Positions 1-5,482 of a stretch of DNA of 5,503 nt are shown piece by piece. This DNA comes from Gammaproteobacteria bacterium (GTDB lineage Bacteria; Pseudomonadota; Gammaproteobacteria; Chromatiales; Chromatiaceae): the NCBI GenBank assembly GCA_024277555.1, contig JAJRUY010000149.1:1-5503 (forward strand). The letters are read 5' to 3'. A model generated the notes under the pieces. It was not told the DNA's origin, made no database searches, and saw nothing but the letters and a program-made list of their open reading frames with translations. Within the stretch, counting starts at the first letter, position 1, and every line of letters starts with the position of its first letter. The position numbers and the translations under genes were made by a program.

Positions 1-305
1 AAAAACAGGTTGAATACAAAAACCTGTCCTGGCAGGAAACCGTGTTGCATGCGGCGCAGCAAGAGCAACTGTGCTGTGATCTGGTGTCGCCGCTGGTGCG
101 GCTGCAGGCTGTGCAGCATGCCCTGGCATCTCGTTTCGTGCATCAGGGGCTGGAAGCCGTTGATCATGGCTGGAGCAGGATAGTTGGCTGGCTGCTGTTT
201 TTTTTCTGGTCCGGTCTTTCCCTTTGGGCATGGAGCCGCATGCTTCTGGGAACCTTGATCCGAAGACCGGACTTTGCTGGAGCAGAACCATACAGTGAAT
301 CATAG
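1..305 (+). CDS. 3' end of an unrecognised gene; protein with C-terminal membrane helix (partial)
   Basis: The reading frame (first full codon at 3) is open from the left edge to a TAG at 303-305. About 100 residues are visible and the true start lies outside the window. A GTG at 42 could serve as a start but has no clear ribosome site, and the frame continues upstream of it, so I treat the gene as truncated by the window edge. The visible part has a Gln/His/Leu-rich, probably helical region, then a strongly hydrophobic, Trp/Phe-rich segment (visible residues about 60-83) that should span the membrane, then a short polar tail containing Arg-Arg. I recognise no family. It overlaps the start of the next + gene by about 11 bases (32 if that gene starts at TTG 274), which suggests one operon and possibly partner membrane proteins. 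A run of eight T (198-205) lies in the helix-coding part. Confidence 0.6.
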   Translation, partial: KQVEYKNLSWQETVLHAAQQEQLCCDLVSPLVRLQAVQHALASRFVHQGLEAVDHGWSRIVGWLLFFFWSGLSLWAWSRMLLGTLIRRPDFAGAEPYSES

Positions 306-1509
306 TGGTGCATCTTCCACCCGGCTGGTATGGCTGGGTTTCTTCGGCATGATCGTGCTGTTGGCTTTGCTCGCCAGTTTTTCCCTGCTGCGCGGGGGCA
401 AACAGTTGATCGAAATGCAGGCACAGCAGCAGGCCGAGCCGATACAGAATCTGCTGTATGTGATCCTCAATGGTGAGCGGAGGATGATTCCAGAAGCCGA
501 CCGTCTGCAACTTTCCCTGGACATGCAGGAAGCTGTGGATGATGAGCGAAATCTCCTGCAGCAACAGTTGCGGCAGCAAATTGATGCGGCTGTGGATCGG
601 GCGTTTGCTCCAGTACATGGGCATGTCGCTGATTTTGCGGACTGGTATTATTCCCTTACCGGCGAGTACATGCGTTACGCCCATGCAGTGGGTGGTGACA
701 TGGCCGAGTATCTGGAGCAACGCCTGAGGGAAACGGTCTTCCTGCCTGCGGCACTGGATGTGAACCTGGATGCCATGCTGATGAGCCTGAATGCCGGGCT
801 GGTGCAGGAGATGGCGCAGTCCGGGGGGCGTCTGGCGGCAAAACTGCAGCTTTTTGTTGCGGAAAACTCCAGGCCCTCGGGTGCGGGGGAAGCGGTCATC
901 GGCGACAGCCTGAATCTGGATCAGATGTTTTCCTCCGGCCTGCAACTCAGCACTACCGATGTGGGCCGGCAGGTGTTCGCCACTCTTGCGGCTACCGGAA
1001 CAGGCGCTGCGATTGCCAAGGGCATGGGAGCGGCTGTGGTGAAAAAGACCGTGGCGGAAATCGCGGCAACCAAAAGTTTTCATGCGGCTTCCGCGCTGCT
1101 GGTCAAGCTGGCTGCCAAATCGGCAGTCAAAGGTGGCGGAGCACTGGCGGGCGCGGGCGCCGGAGCAATGATCTGTAGCCCCGCGGGGCCGGGTGCGCTG
1201 GTTTGTGGCGCCATCGGCGGCCTGGTGGCCTGGGTGGCCATCGACAAGGCGGTGATAGAGCTGGATGAGGCATTGAACCGGCAGCTGTTCGAGGATGATA
1301 TCCATGCCGCCATAAGCGTACAGCAGGAGCAACTGAAAGAATCCCTGCGGCAGGCATATTCTGAAGTCCTGGATGAAAGCTTTTTGTCGCTGAAAAAGAA
1401 CGCCCAGGTACTGGCGGTTCCCGTGGGGGAGTTTATTCCGGCAGACCTGCTGCGCCATCCCGTAGATGAGGCAGGTTATGGAAAACAAGCTGTTTCCCCC
1501 GGGAAGTGA
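295..1509 (+). CDS. Unrecognised membrane-anchored protein, ~404 aa, with glycine-rich hydrophobic segment
   Basis: I chose the GTG at 295, which has GGAG at 279-282 upstream, though the 12-base spacing is long. A TTG at 274 would add seven residues. The protein has a short polar N-terminus, a membrane helix at about residues 11-32, and a long, mostly helical, Gln/Glu/Leu-rich domain with an aromatic patch (FADWYYSLTGEYMRY). A second hydrophobic segment at about 280-316 is rich in Gly and Ala with two Cys, resembling a glycine-zipper membrane hairpin. A charged helical tail rich in Gln, Glu and Lys follows. No catalytic motif is visible. It overlaps the truncated gene before it, so the two are probably co-transcribed and may work together at the inner membrane. 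Its last 77 bases overlap the convergent phosphatase gene. The length, continuous frame and sensible topology support a real gene; the function is unknown. Confidence 0.75.
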   Translation: MNHSGASSTRLVWLGFFGMIVLLALLASFSLLRGGKQLIEMQAQQQAEPIQNLLYVILNGERRMIPEADRLQLSLDMQEAVDDERNLLQQQLRQQIDAAVDRAFAPVHGHVADFADWYYSLTGEYMRYAHAVGGDMAEYLEQRLRETVFLPAALDVNLDAMLMSLNAGLVQEMAQSGGRLAAKLQLFVAENSRPSGAGEAVIGDSLNLDQMFSSGLQLSTTDVGRQVFATLAATGTGAAIAKGMGAAVVKKTVAEIAATKSFHAASALLVKLAAKSAVKGGGALAGAGAGAMICSPAGPGALVCGAIGGLVAWVAIDKAVIELDEALNRQLFEDDIHAAISVQQEQLKESLRQAYSEVLDESFLSLKKNAQVLAVPVGEFIPADLLRHPVDEAGYGKQAVSPGK

Positions 1510-2053
1510 GCAGGAAGCGGGTAATGCCCGCATTGTTGATTCTGGTTCGGTACCAGGCGGCGGCGGGTGCTTCCACGACATATCCCAAGGTGGCGCGGAT
1601 GACTCCGGCATGGGCAACGACAAGGATGTTGCGGCCAGGAAATTCGGCGGCGGTCTTTTCCAGGGCAGTGGCGATACGGGCGCCGAACTGATGCAGGTCT
1701 TCCGCGTTCCGGGGGCGGTTGTTCACCGGGTCGGTGTAGAAATCCCGGTACTCCTGGGGGCGGGTTTGCCTGATGCTTTCCGGGCTGCATCCCTCCCAGT
1801 CGCCAAAGCCCACTTCACGAAAATCATTTTCCACGGTTAGTGGCAGGGCGTGCCGGTCTGCAAGTGCGCGGGCGAATGCGAGACAGCGTAACATTGGTGA
1901 ACTGACGATCTGATCCCAGTGGTTTTGTTCTCCCACGGCCTGCCACATCTGACGCCAGCCCTTTTCGCTGAGCGGGTCGTCGATGCTGGAGCCGCGGTAC
2001 AGGCTGCCCCCCAGAGGCTCGCCATGGCGGATGAGGTCGATGCGAGTAGTCAT
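1433..2053 (-). CDS. Histidine phosphatase family protein (phosphoglycerate mutase-like / CobC-like)
   Basis: This 206-residue protein has the hallmarks of the two-histidine phosphatase superfamily. The phosphate-accepting His10 lies in LIRHGE near the N-terminus. Arg56 follows in SSPMLRC, an acidic residue Glu80 lies in FREVGFGDWEG, and the second catalytic His148 is in VVAHAGVIR. These enzymes pass phosphate through a phospho-histidine. The length and the DWEG motif fit the branch containing alpha-ribazole phosphatase (CobC) and broad-specificity phosphatases, but no cobalamin genes are in view, so the substrate is open. The ATG at 2053 is the only methionine just before the catalytic motif; upstream there is only a weak, distant AAGG. 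It is the last gene of the - strand operon, 26 bases after the YqaA-like gene. Its final 26 codons overlap the convergent + gene. The C-terminal NLPHL resembles normal family ends, so the stop looks genuine. Confidence 0.9.
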   Translation of the reverse strand: MTTRIDLIRHGEPLGGSLYRGSSIDDPLSEKGWRQMWQAVGEQNHWDQIVSSPMLRCLAFARALADRHALPLTVENDFREVGFGDWEGCSPESIRQTRPQEYRDFYTDPVNNRPRNAEDLHQFGARIATALEKTAAEFPGRNILVVAHAGVIRATLGYVVEAPAAAWYRTRINNAGITRFLLTSRGKQLVFHNLPHLRDGAAGLPE

Positions 2054-2079
2054 TGTCGGTATAGACGCCTTTTTGCAAT

Positions 2080-2511
2080 TCAGCCAGGCGTGGATGATAC
2101 CCACAGCAGCAGGCCATAGCGAGTCCCCTTTCCCAGGGCGATGAACAGAGCTGATTGCAGCAAGGGCATGCGCGCCCAGCCGGCGGCCACACACAAGGGA
2201 TCGCCGATGACGGGAACCCAGGACAACAGCAGCAAGGGTGAGCCGTGTTTCTCCAGCCAGGCCAGGGCCTTTTTCTGACGTGGTTTGTGCAATCCGGCTT
2301 CGGGAAAGCGATGGCGCAGCCAGCGGCCAATGCCCCAGCTGCTGAGTCCTCCCAGGGTGTTGCCCAGGGTTGCCACCAGTAACAGGGTGGCAGGGCTGTA
2401 GCTCTGCTGGTAGTTCAACCACAGCAGTATTGCTTCGGAACCGCCTGGCAGCAGGGTTGCGGCCAGAAAGCTGCTGAAGAACAGCCCCCACAATCCGCCG
2501 TTTTCAATCAT
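2080..2511 (-). CDS. yqaA: YqaA-like membrane protein (DedA/VTT superfamily)
   Basis: The 143-residue protein closely follows the pattern of E. coli YqaA (about 142 aa). It has FFSSFLAATLLPGGSE near the N-terminus (residues 11-26), ATLGNTLGG at 47-55, a basic stretch around 63-81 and LLLSWVPVIGDPLCVAAGW at about 94-112. These are the re-entrant-loop and glycine/proline motifs of the DedA/VTT (SNARE-associated) group of inner-membrane proteins. Larger relatives have been linked to lipid-carrier movement and membrane homeostasis; the role of YqaA itself is not settled. I chose the ATG at 2511, which overlaps the stop of the preceding methyltransferase gene (ATGATTGA, 8 bases). An in-frame TTG at 2532 would add seven residues but is less likely. 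No strong ribosome site is visible, so translation probably depends on coupling with the upstream gene. Confidence 0.9.
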   Translation of the reverse strand: MIENGGLWGLFFSSFLAATLLPGGSEAILLWLNYQQSYSPATLLLVATLGNTLGGLSSWGIGRWLRHRFPEAGLHKPRQKKALAWLEKHGSPLLLLSWVPVIGDPLCVAAGWARMPLLQSALFIALGKGTRYGLLLWVSSTPG

Positions 2512-3061
2512 GTTTGTCAGGTGCGAGTACAAACAGCACCGGGCCGGGAGATTCGAAGCGGCTCAGTTGCAGTTTGTCTGGAGCGGGTTTCCGCAGTTGT
2601 TGTTCCACCGCGCAGGCTTCTTCCTTTCCGCCTGGGTGTCCCCGGTAGGCGAGTATGCTGATGATGCCTTCCGGGCAAAGCAGCTCCCTGGCTTGCTGCA
2701 GGGCGGGCAGGGTGGTGGCGGCGGTAGTAACGGTGCTTTTATCACCGTGGGGCAGATAACCCAGGTTGAAGAGCACCGCCTGTATTTTCCCGTGCGTGTC
2801 AGCAGGCAGCTTGTTCCGCATTTGCTGATGCCCGCTATGAAATAGCTGCACCTGTGCTGCCAGTCCCTGTTCCTGCAGATATCGCGTGGTGGATTGCAAT
2901 GCCTGGCGCTGAATATCAAAGGCGAAAACCCTGCCTTTGGATCCTACCTGCCGGGCAAGAAAGCAGCAGTCGTGGCCGTTGCCAGTGGTAGCGTCGATTG
3001 CCAGGTGTCCGGGGTGAAGATACTGGCCGAGAATATCATGAGCCAGCTGTGTCAGCCGCAT
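2504..3061 (-). CDS. mnmM: Class I SAM-dependent methyltransferase, YtqB/MnmM family (often labelled putative rRNA methylase)
   Basis: The 185-residue protein has the SAM-binding motif I AIDATTGNGHD (residues 21-31), an acidic motif II ending FAFDIQ (about 46-51), the family signature NLGYLPHGDK (99-108) and AYRGHPGGKEE (138-148). This set is typical of the family long called rRNA methylase (YtqB). Bacillus YtqB has since been named MnmM, the enzyme that methylates nm5U34 to mnm5U in tRNA wobble positions. That role here is inference from family. The ATG at 3061 is chosen because the motif register begins right after it and it overlaps the hda stop (ATGCGGCTGA, 10 bases). The frame extends 45 codons upstream inside hda with low-complexity content, which is shadow sequence. 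Most gammaproteobacteria make mnm5U with MnmC, so redundancy or replacement is worth checking. Confidence 0.85.
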   Translation of the reverse strand: MRLTQLAHDILGQYLHPGHLAIDATTGNGHDCCFLARQVGSKGRVFAFDIQRQALQSTTRYLQEQGLAAQVQLFHSGHQQMRNKLPADTHGKIQAVLFNLGYLPHGDKSTVTTAATTLPALQQARELLCPEGIISILAYRGHPGGKEEACAVEQQLRKPAPDKLQLSRFESPGPVLFVLAPDKHD

Positions 3062-3759
3062 GGGGGATGTTGCAGACAGGACTGGATGAATGGCAGGGTC
3101 AGCTTGTGGCGCTTTTGAGCCAAGGCGGCCTGATCCAGTCGTTCCAGCAGATTGAGCAAATTCTGCGGGCTGCGGTTGCAGTGGGTCAGCAGCCATTGTG
3201 CGACTTTGGGTTTGAGTTGCAGTCCGCGCTTTTGCGCCTGGATCTGTAGCAGCTCCATGAGTCCGTCGTGATCCAATGGATGCAGTTGATAGATGCTTCC
3301 CCAGGACAGCCGGGAACGAAGATCAGGCAGCTCCAGGGGGAGATGCGCCGGTGCTTGGTTGGCGCTGAATATCAGATTTCTGTGCAGATCGTGAGCCAGG
3401 TTGAAAAGCACAAACAGGGATCTCTCCCAATCCGGATTGGTGGCGATATGCTGTATGCCATCCATGGCGATGATATCCATTTCCTCCAGGCCGGTGAGAA
3501 GCTCGGGAGAAAGCGGGTGCAACTGTTCCAGTGGTAGATAGGCGCAGGTACGCCCCTGCTGCTCTGCCTGGCTGCACAAGCCCATCAACAGGTGGCTCTT
3601 GCCGCTGGCTGTGGCTCCGGATATGAACAGGGTTTCGCCATTTTTCCCGGCGGCGATGCTTTTCAGCAAGGTGAGTAACTGCCCATTCTCCCCCGGAATA
3701 AAATCTTCCAGAGTGATTTGCGGGCGCAACTCCACTGCCAGGGGAAGCTGACGGTTCAT
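3052..3759 (-). CDS. hda: DnaA regulatory inactivator Hda
   Basis: This is a DnaA-like AAA+ protein of 235 residues (E. coli Hda is about 233) without the DnaA DNA-binding domain. With the DNA-loaded beta clamp, Hda stimulates hydrolysis of DnaA-bound ATP and so prevents over-initiation of replication. The N-terminus MNRQLPLAV carries a clamp-binding motif of the QLPL type, similar to Pseudomonas Hda. Walker A is GATASGKS (48-55), Walker B ends at Asp100 (IIAMDGI), sensor I lies near FSANQ (131-135), and the arginine finger is Arg150 in LPDLRSRLSWG. The C-terminal part (LLERLDQAAL, then KLTLPFIQSCL) matches the family lid. The ATG at 3759 overlaps the wrbA-like stop as ATGA, and no independent ribosome site is visible, implying coupled translation. 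A longer start at 3807 would only add residues read from the wrbA-like gene. Confidence 0.95.
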   Translation of the reverse strand: MNRQLPLAVELRPQITLEDFIPGENGQLLTLLKSIAAGKNGETLFISGATASGKSHLLMGLCSQAEQQGRTCAYLPLEQLHPLSPELLTGLEEMDIIAMDGIQHIATNPDWERSLFVLFNLAHDLHRNLIFSANQAPAHLPLELPDLRSRLSWGSIYQLHPLDHDGLMELLQIQAQKRGLQLKPKVAQWLLTHCNRSPQNLLNLLERLDQAALAQKRHKLTLPFIQSCLQHPPCG

Positions 3760-4346
3760 GCCAGTTTCGCCGCCAGCTGCGCCAGCCTTTTCCCCTGGGC
3801 CTTGCACAGAGCCTTTTCCTCATCGGAAAGGGGTAGCTTGCTGTCACTGCCTGCCAGGTGAGAGGCTCCGTAGGGGGTGCCGCCGGTAGTGGTGGTCAGC
3901 AGTTCCGGTTCAGAATAGGGCAGGCCGCTGATGATCATGCCATGATGCAACAGGGGCAGCATCATGGACAGCAAGGTACTTTCCTCGCCGCCATGCAGGG
4001 AGCTGGTGGAAGTGAACACCCCGGCGGGTTTGCCCATGAGTGCGCCGCTGAGCCACAGGCTGCTGCTGCCGTCGAGGAAATACTTCATGGCGGCAGCCAT
4101 GTTGCCGAAACGGGTAGGGCTGCCCAGGGCCAGTCCGGCGCAATTTTTCAGCTCGTCCAGTTCCACATAGGGCGGGCCGGTTTGCGGGACAGGGGGGGCG
4201 GTGGCTTCACAAGCCGCAGATACCTCGGGCACCGTGCGCAACATGGACTCCATGCCGCCTTCTTCCACGCCCCGCGCCAGCAGCCGCGCCATTTCTGCGG
4301 TTGCCCCCTGGCGGCTGTAATACAGAATCAATATGTAATTGCTCAC
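3756..4346 (-). CDS. wrbA: WrbA-type NAD(P)H:quinone oxidoreductase / flavodoxin-fold FMN protein
   Basis: The 196-residue protein (E. coli WrbA is 198) carries the FMN phosphate loop YYSRQGAT (9-16) after the first beta strand. It also has the SPTRFGNM flavin loop, SGALMGKPAGVFTST, LLHHGMIISGLPYSEPE and GGTPYGASH. WrbA proteins bind FMN as tetramers and reduce quinones by two electrons, which limits semiquinone and oxidative stress. Here the Gly-rich loop reads SLHGGEE where E. coli has a GTGGGQE-type sequence, matching the divergent WrbA-like branch I recall beside arsC in Pseudomonas. The start is GTG at 4346, overlapping the arsC stop as GTGA. A good ribosome site, TGGAG at 4352-4356, lies five bases upstream inside arsC. 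This overlap and site make the GTG start convincing. Confidence 0.93.
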   Translation of the reverse strand: MSNYILILYYSRQGATAEMARLLARGVEEGGMESMLRTVPEVSAACEATAPPVPQTGPPYVELDELKNCAGLALGSPTRFGNMAAAMKYFLDGSSSLWLSGALMGKPAGVFTSTSSLHGGEESTLLSMMLPLLHHGMIISGLPYSEPELLTTTTGGTPYGASHLAGSDSKLPLSDEEKALCKAQGKRLAQLAAKLA

Positions 4347-4690
4347 AGGATCTCCAGTACTTGCTCTGGCGGGCGGCCGATGGCGGCCTTTCCGTCCTTG
4401 ATGACGATGGGGCGTTCGATGAGTCCGGGATGCTCCAGCATCGCGGTGATAAGCTGATCCCGGCTCAAACCGGGGTCTTCCAGCCCCAGTTCTTTGTATT
4501 TCTTCTCCTTGGTGCGCATCAGCTCCCGGGGTTCAAGACCCAGCATGCCCAGCACCTGTTCCAGTTCCTCGCGGCTGGGCGGGGTTTTCAGATACTCCAC
4601 GATCTCTGGTTTGACGTTGTTGTCCTCCAGCAGTTGCAGGGTCTGGCGGGATTTGCTGCAGCGCGGGTTATGATAGATTTTGATGCTCAT
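4343..4690 (-). CDS. arsC: ArsC-family thioredoxin-fold reductase (YfgD-like, glutaredoxin-dependent arsenate reductase type)
   Basis: The 115-residue protein has the active-site loop HNPRCSKSR with catalytic Cys11. Three arginines, Arg59 (ELMR), Arg93 (IERP) and Arg106 (IGRPPE), correspond to the arsenate-binding arginines of plasmid ArsC. The pattern (YLKTPPSREEL, KYKELGL, LIERPIV, IGRPPEQVLEIL) is closest to chromosomal E. coli YfgD, which is shorter than plasmid ArsC. No arsB, arsR or arsenite pump gene is in view, so true arsenate reduction is plausible but unproven. It is the first gene of the - strand operon. The ATG at 4690 has a strong AAGGAG at 4698-4703, seven bases upstream. The stop overlaps the wrbA-like GTG start. 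An ArsC-like gene near hda is also seen in E. coli and Pseudomonas, pointing to an old neighbourhood. Confidence 0.95.
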   Translation of the reverse strand: MSIKIYHNPRCSKSRQTLQLLEDNNVKPEIVEYLKTPPSREELEQVLGMLGLEPRELMRTKEKKYKELGLEDPGLSRDQLITAMLEHPGLIERPIVIKDGKAAIGRPPEQVLEIL

Positions 4691-4697
4691 GAGGGAG

Positions 4698-4703
4698 CTC
4701 CTT
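4698..4703 (-). promoter_or_regulatory. Ribosome binding site of arsC
   Basis: AAGGAG on the - strand, seven bases before the ATG at 4690. It is the strongest ribosome site in the window and fixes the arsC start. Downstream operon genes, apart from the wrbA-like one, lack such a site and probably depend on coupling. Confidence 0.8.
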
Positions 4704-4721
4704 GAATTACTTGATGTGCAG

Positions 4722-4750
4722 ATTGTAAACGGGAATATGGGCAGGGTGTA
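4722..4750 (-). promoter_or_regulatory. Candidate promoter for the arsC–hda operon
   Basis: Reading the - strand, TACAAT (4727-4722) is a good -10 hexamer. Seventeen bases upstream, TACACC (4750-4745) is a poor -35 match (3 of 6). Transcription would start near 4715, leaving a leader of about 25 bases that carries the strong ribosome site of arsC. This is the only long gap upstream of the six genes, so the main operon promoter should lie here. The exact site is inferred by eye. Confidence 0.35.
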
Positions 4751-4842
4751 GGGGAGTGTTTTCCAATACTGAAATCAGTCTGAACAATCCCGGCCAATTC
4801 AGGCATGTCTGAGCCGACTGGGCAAGGCTTTGAGTTGCAAGC

Positions 4843-4857
4843 CGGCATCGTATGCCG
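4843..4857. repeat. Short perfect inverted repeat at the candidate start of the histidine-rich gene
   Basis: CGGCAT and ATGCCG are perfect six-base arms around CGT. The right arm contains the upstream ATG (4852) of the histidine-rich gene. In RNA this would form a small hairpin hiding that start; as DNA it could be an operator half-site pair in the divergent region. It is short enough to be chance. Confidence 0.35.
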
Positions 4858-5286
4858 TATGGTTCCGAAATGTTGATTTTTCACCGGACACACGGAAAAA
4901 CACGGCTCCTGTTGAGCTTGTTGCTCTTCCTGTCGCTGCTGTACTTGCCGGGTGCAACGCTGCACGTCCACAGCCTGGATCACAGTCATGCAGTCGTTGA
5001 AGCCAGTGATCACAGCCATTTAAGCGCAGTCCATTTTGCCCACGACACATCGCACCAGATTCATCATGATGGTGTTGTCTCGGAATTCGATGCCGGTTCT
5101 TCCGATGGGGTGTTGAAAAATCTTTCCAGCAGCATTGTTGCATTTGCCTTATTTGCGCTTCTTTTTGTCCTGCTATTGCCAGATCTCTCGCGTCAGGTGG
5201 TTCGATACCACAGGGAAAGCGCCACCATTCTCTATGGGCATTATCTCCTCTCCCCGCCTTTACGGGCGCCGCCCTCACACTTCTGA
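4852..5286 (+). CDS. Small two-helix membrane protein with histidine-rich loop (possible metal-binding)
   Basis: The 144-residue frame has a basic N-terminus (HRTHGKTR), a strongly hydrophobic segment at about 19-36 that is either a signal anchor or a cleavable signal, and a hydrophilic loop. Residues 38-72 of the loop hold 11 His in 35 residues, including HVH and two DHSH units (43-46, 53-56). A second hydrophobic helix at about 94-110 is followed by a basic stretch (RQVVRYHR) and a proline-rich tail with PPLRAPP. The positive-inside pattern places the His loop in the periplasm and the tail in the cytoplasm. Such His clusters commonly bind Zn, Cu, Ni or Co, but the metal and role are inference. 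I recognise no named family. The start could be ATG 4852 or ATG 4870 (residue 7); neither has a clear ribosome site. It is transcribed divergently from arsC. Confidence 0.7.
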   Translation: MPYGSEMLIFHRTHGKTRLLLSLLLFLSLLYLPGATLHVHSLDHSHAVVEASDHSHLSAVHFAHDTSHQIHHDGVVSEFDAGSSDGVLKNLSSSIVAFALFALLFVLLLPDLSRQVVRYHRESATILYGHYLLSPPLRAPPSHF

Positions 5287-5396
5287 AACTCTCCGCCGGT
5301 CTGGTTGGCGCCAAGCCAACTGTACCTAATCGCTTCGTCATGCGCTTTTGGGCAGGGCGAAATCTGTTGAATAAACAGTACTCCATATAGTGTTGG
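5287..5396. other. Non-coding stretch between the histidine-rich gene and the palindromic repeat
   Basis: I see no believable gene here. It holds the weak hairpin at 5304-5320 and a small inverted repeat CTGTT (5364-5368) / AACAG (5374-5378). It becomes AT-richer toward 5361-5392, where a promoter for a gene beyond the window could lie, but no well-spaced -35/-10 pair is visible. Confidence 0.5.
5304..5320. terminator. Weak hairpin after the histidine-rich gene, possible terminator
   Basis: GTTGGC (5304-5309) pairs with GCCAAC (5315-5320) around a five-base loop, 18 bases after the stop of the histidine-rich gene. No T-run follows, so it is at best a poor intrinsic terminator. The centre also contains the palindrome TTGGCGCCAA (5305-5314), which could instead be a protein-binding site. 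Confidence 0.25.
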
Positions 5397-5409
5397 GTAC
5401 CTCGAAAAA

Positions 5410-5437
5410 TCGTCATTCCGGCGGAAGCCGGAATCCA
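5410..5437 (+). repeat. Left hairpin unit of the paired repeat
   Basis: TCGTCA is followed by a stem ATTCCGGC (5415-5422), loop GGAA and stem GCCGGAAT (5427-5434), then TCCA. The eight-base-pair stem is perfect. It matches the reverse complement of the right unit at 22 of 28 positions. Confidence 0.8.
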
Positions 5438-5454
5438 TAACTTGCTGATTTATA

Positions 5455-5482
5455 TGGGCCCCGGCTTTCGCCGGGGTGACGA
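5455..5482 (-). repeat. Right hairpin unit of the paired repeat, inverted
   Basis: The stem CCCCGGC (5459-5465), loop TTTC and stem GCCGGGG (5470-5476) form seven GC pairs. Read on the - strand, the unit begins TCGTCA and ends CCCA, parallel to the left unit. Two T-A pairs of the left stem are C-G pairs here. Confidence 0.8.

Noticed and set aside
1517..1531. GCGGG/CCCGC hairpin as a terminator of the unknown + gene
   Set aside because: Only five base pairs, no real T-run follows, and it lies within phosphatase codons; too weak to annotate as a feature.
2054..2491. Upstream extension of the phosphatase frame giving a 352-residue protein
   Set aside because: The extra 146 residues run out of frame through the YqaA-like gene, which matches its family along its full length; the catalytic RHGE motif is expected just after the ATG at 2053.
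3052..3759. Hda lid position where E. coli has Arg (sensor II) is Gln here, apparently a lost key residue
   Set aside because: From memory, Pseudomonas Hda also lacks this Arg (Ser there), so it appears to be normal variation outside enterics. The arginine finger and Walker motifs are intact.
3858..4457. 199-residue + strand frame opposite the wrbA-like gene
   Set aside because: Gly/Ala/Gln/His-rich low-quality translation antisense to clear wrbA and arsC coding sequence.
4799..5416. 205-residue - strand frame opposite the histidine-rich gene
   Set aside because: Its composition is Arg/His/Gln-rich without hydrophobic or domain pattern, it starts in the repeat, and the + frame has a sensible two-helix topology.
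5241..5438. 65-residue - strand frame beginning MDSGFRRNDD
   Set aside because: This N-terminus is the typical translation of the GGAATCCA-type intergenic repeat, a well-known false gene prediction. The rest is antisense to the end of the histidine-rich gene and non-coding sequence.
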